Assembly: GCF_002797325.1 (NCBI RefSeq)
Contig: NZ_KZ454938.1
Coordinates: 2,430,267-2,494,266, forward strand
Direction of reading: 5' to 3'
DNA length: 64,000 nt
Origin: Bacillus sp. FJAT-45037
GTDB lineage: Bacteria > Bacillota > Bacilli > Bacillales > Bacillaceae_D
A model generated the notes under the pieces. It searched no databases and was not told the DNA's origin. It saw only the letters and a list, made by a program, of their open reading frames with translations. The first letter of the stretch is position 1; each line of letters begins with the position of its first letter. Positions 63,980 to 64,000 of this stretch are shown piece by piece. Made by a program: the position numbers and the translations under genes.

Positions 63980-64000
63980 TAGTCAACACCCCTTTGGTTA

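Noticed and set aside
1-64000. CRISPR array, phage, or insertion sequence
   Set aside because: No regularly spaced direct repeats, transposase, integrase or phage structural genes were found on either strand.

Overview
This 64 kb window is chromosomal DNA of a low-GC, spore-forming member of the Bacillaceae. The evidence is metK with an S-box leader, sda, a spore-coat transglutaminase tgl, a csbD gene with a sigma-B-like promoter, AGGAGG ribosome binding sites with frequent TTG and GTG starts, and long gene blocks in the order known from Bacillus subtilis (metK-pckA-ytmA-ytkD; yugO-yugN-pgi-yugJ-yuzA-yugI-alaT-alaR; bioY-yuiF-yuiE/pepA-yuiD-yuiC-yuiB-yuiA). Acidic surface lipoproteins, an NhaC/YuiF-type transporter and a TRAP transporter suggest an alkaliphilic or halotolerant species (Alkalihalobacillus-like); that is inference. 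No phage, insertion sequence, CRISPR array or rRNA operon is seen.

Layout. 0-12 kb: DUF1540 protein, metK with SAM riboswitch, pckA, hydrolase, Nudix enzyme, MFS exporter, YwpF-like protein, sda, patB, type I pullulanase with a small upstream ORF, csbD. 12-23 kb: ABC-F protein, deoxynucleoside kinases dgk-dck, tgl, two divergent membrane-anchored Mrr-like proteins (one apparently catalytically degenerate), an ABC exporter, and a phoU plus Na/Pi transporter pair. 23-30 kb: a patchy region with rraA, a YusW-like lipoprotein, Mn-catalase, a CBS protein and a GGDEF/EAL protein, mixed with at least three gene remnants (rraA tail, DUF2188/YdaT-like, cheY-like). 30-41 kb: tRNA-Ala, an M50-like protein with an altered zinc motif, and the yug block with thiM and a DEAD-box helicase. 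41-48 kb: cysteine hydrolase, bluB, malL, luxS, two small membrane proteins, YihY, HU, RDD. 48-64 kb: the yui block, interrupted by chrA, a DctPQM TRAP operon, a BtuF-like protein, a BMP lipoprotein-chemoreceptor operon and a YetF-like protein.

Functional themes are central carbon flow (pckA, pgi, malL, amyX, butanol dehydrogenase), methyl cycle and signalling (metK, luxS), vitamin handling (thiM, bioY, bluB, BtuF-like), phosphate and nucleotide salvage, and envelope or stress functions.

Structures not explained by genes: a family of five 130-245 bp imperfect palindromes sits just after gene stop codons, always with the same internal strand orientation relative to the upstream gene where that gene is unambiguous; one copy carries a nested second palindrome. 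Other points for follow-up are the BMP-chemoreceptor pair, the nuclease/pseudo-nuclease pair, the cluster of gene remnants, and a leader ORF overlapping amyX. Start codons were chosen from ribosome binding site spacing; family assignments are from recognition of motifs and remembered homologues, not searches.
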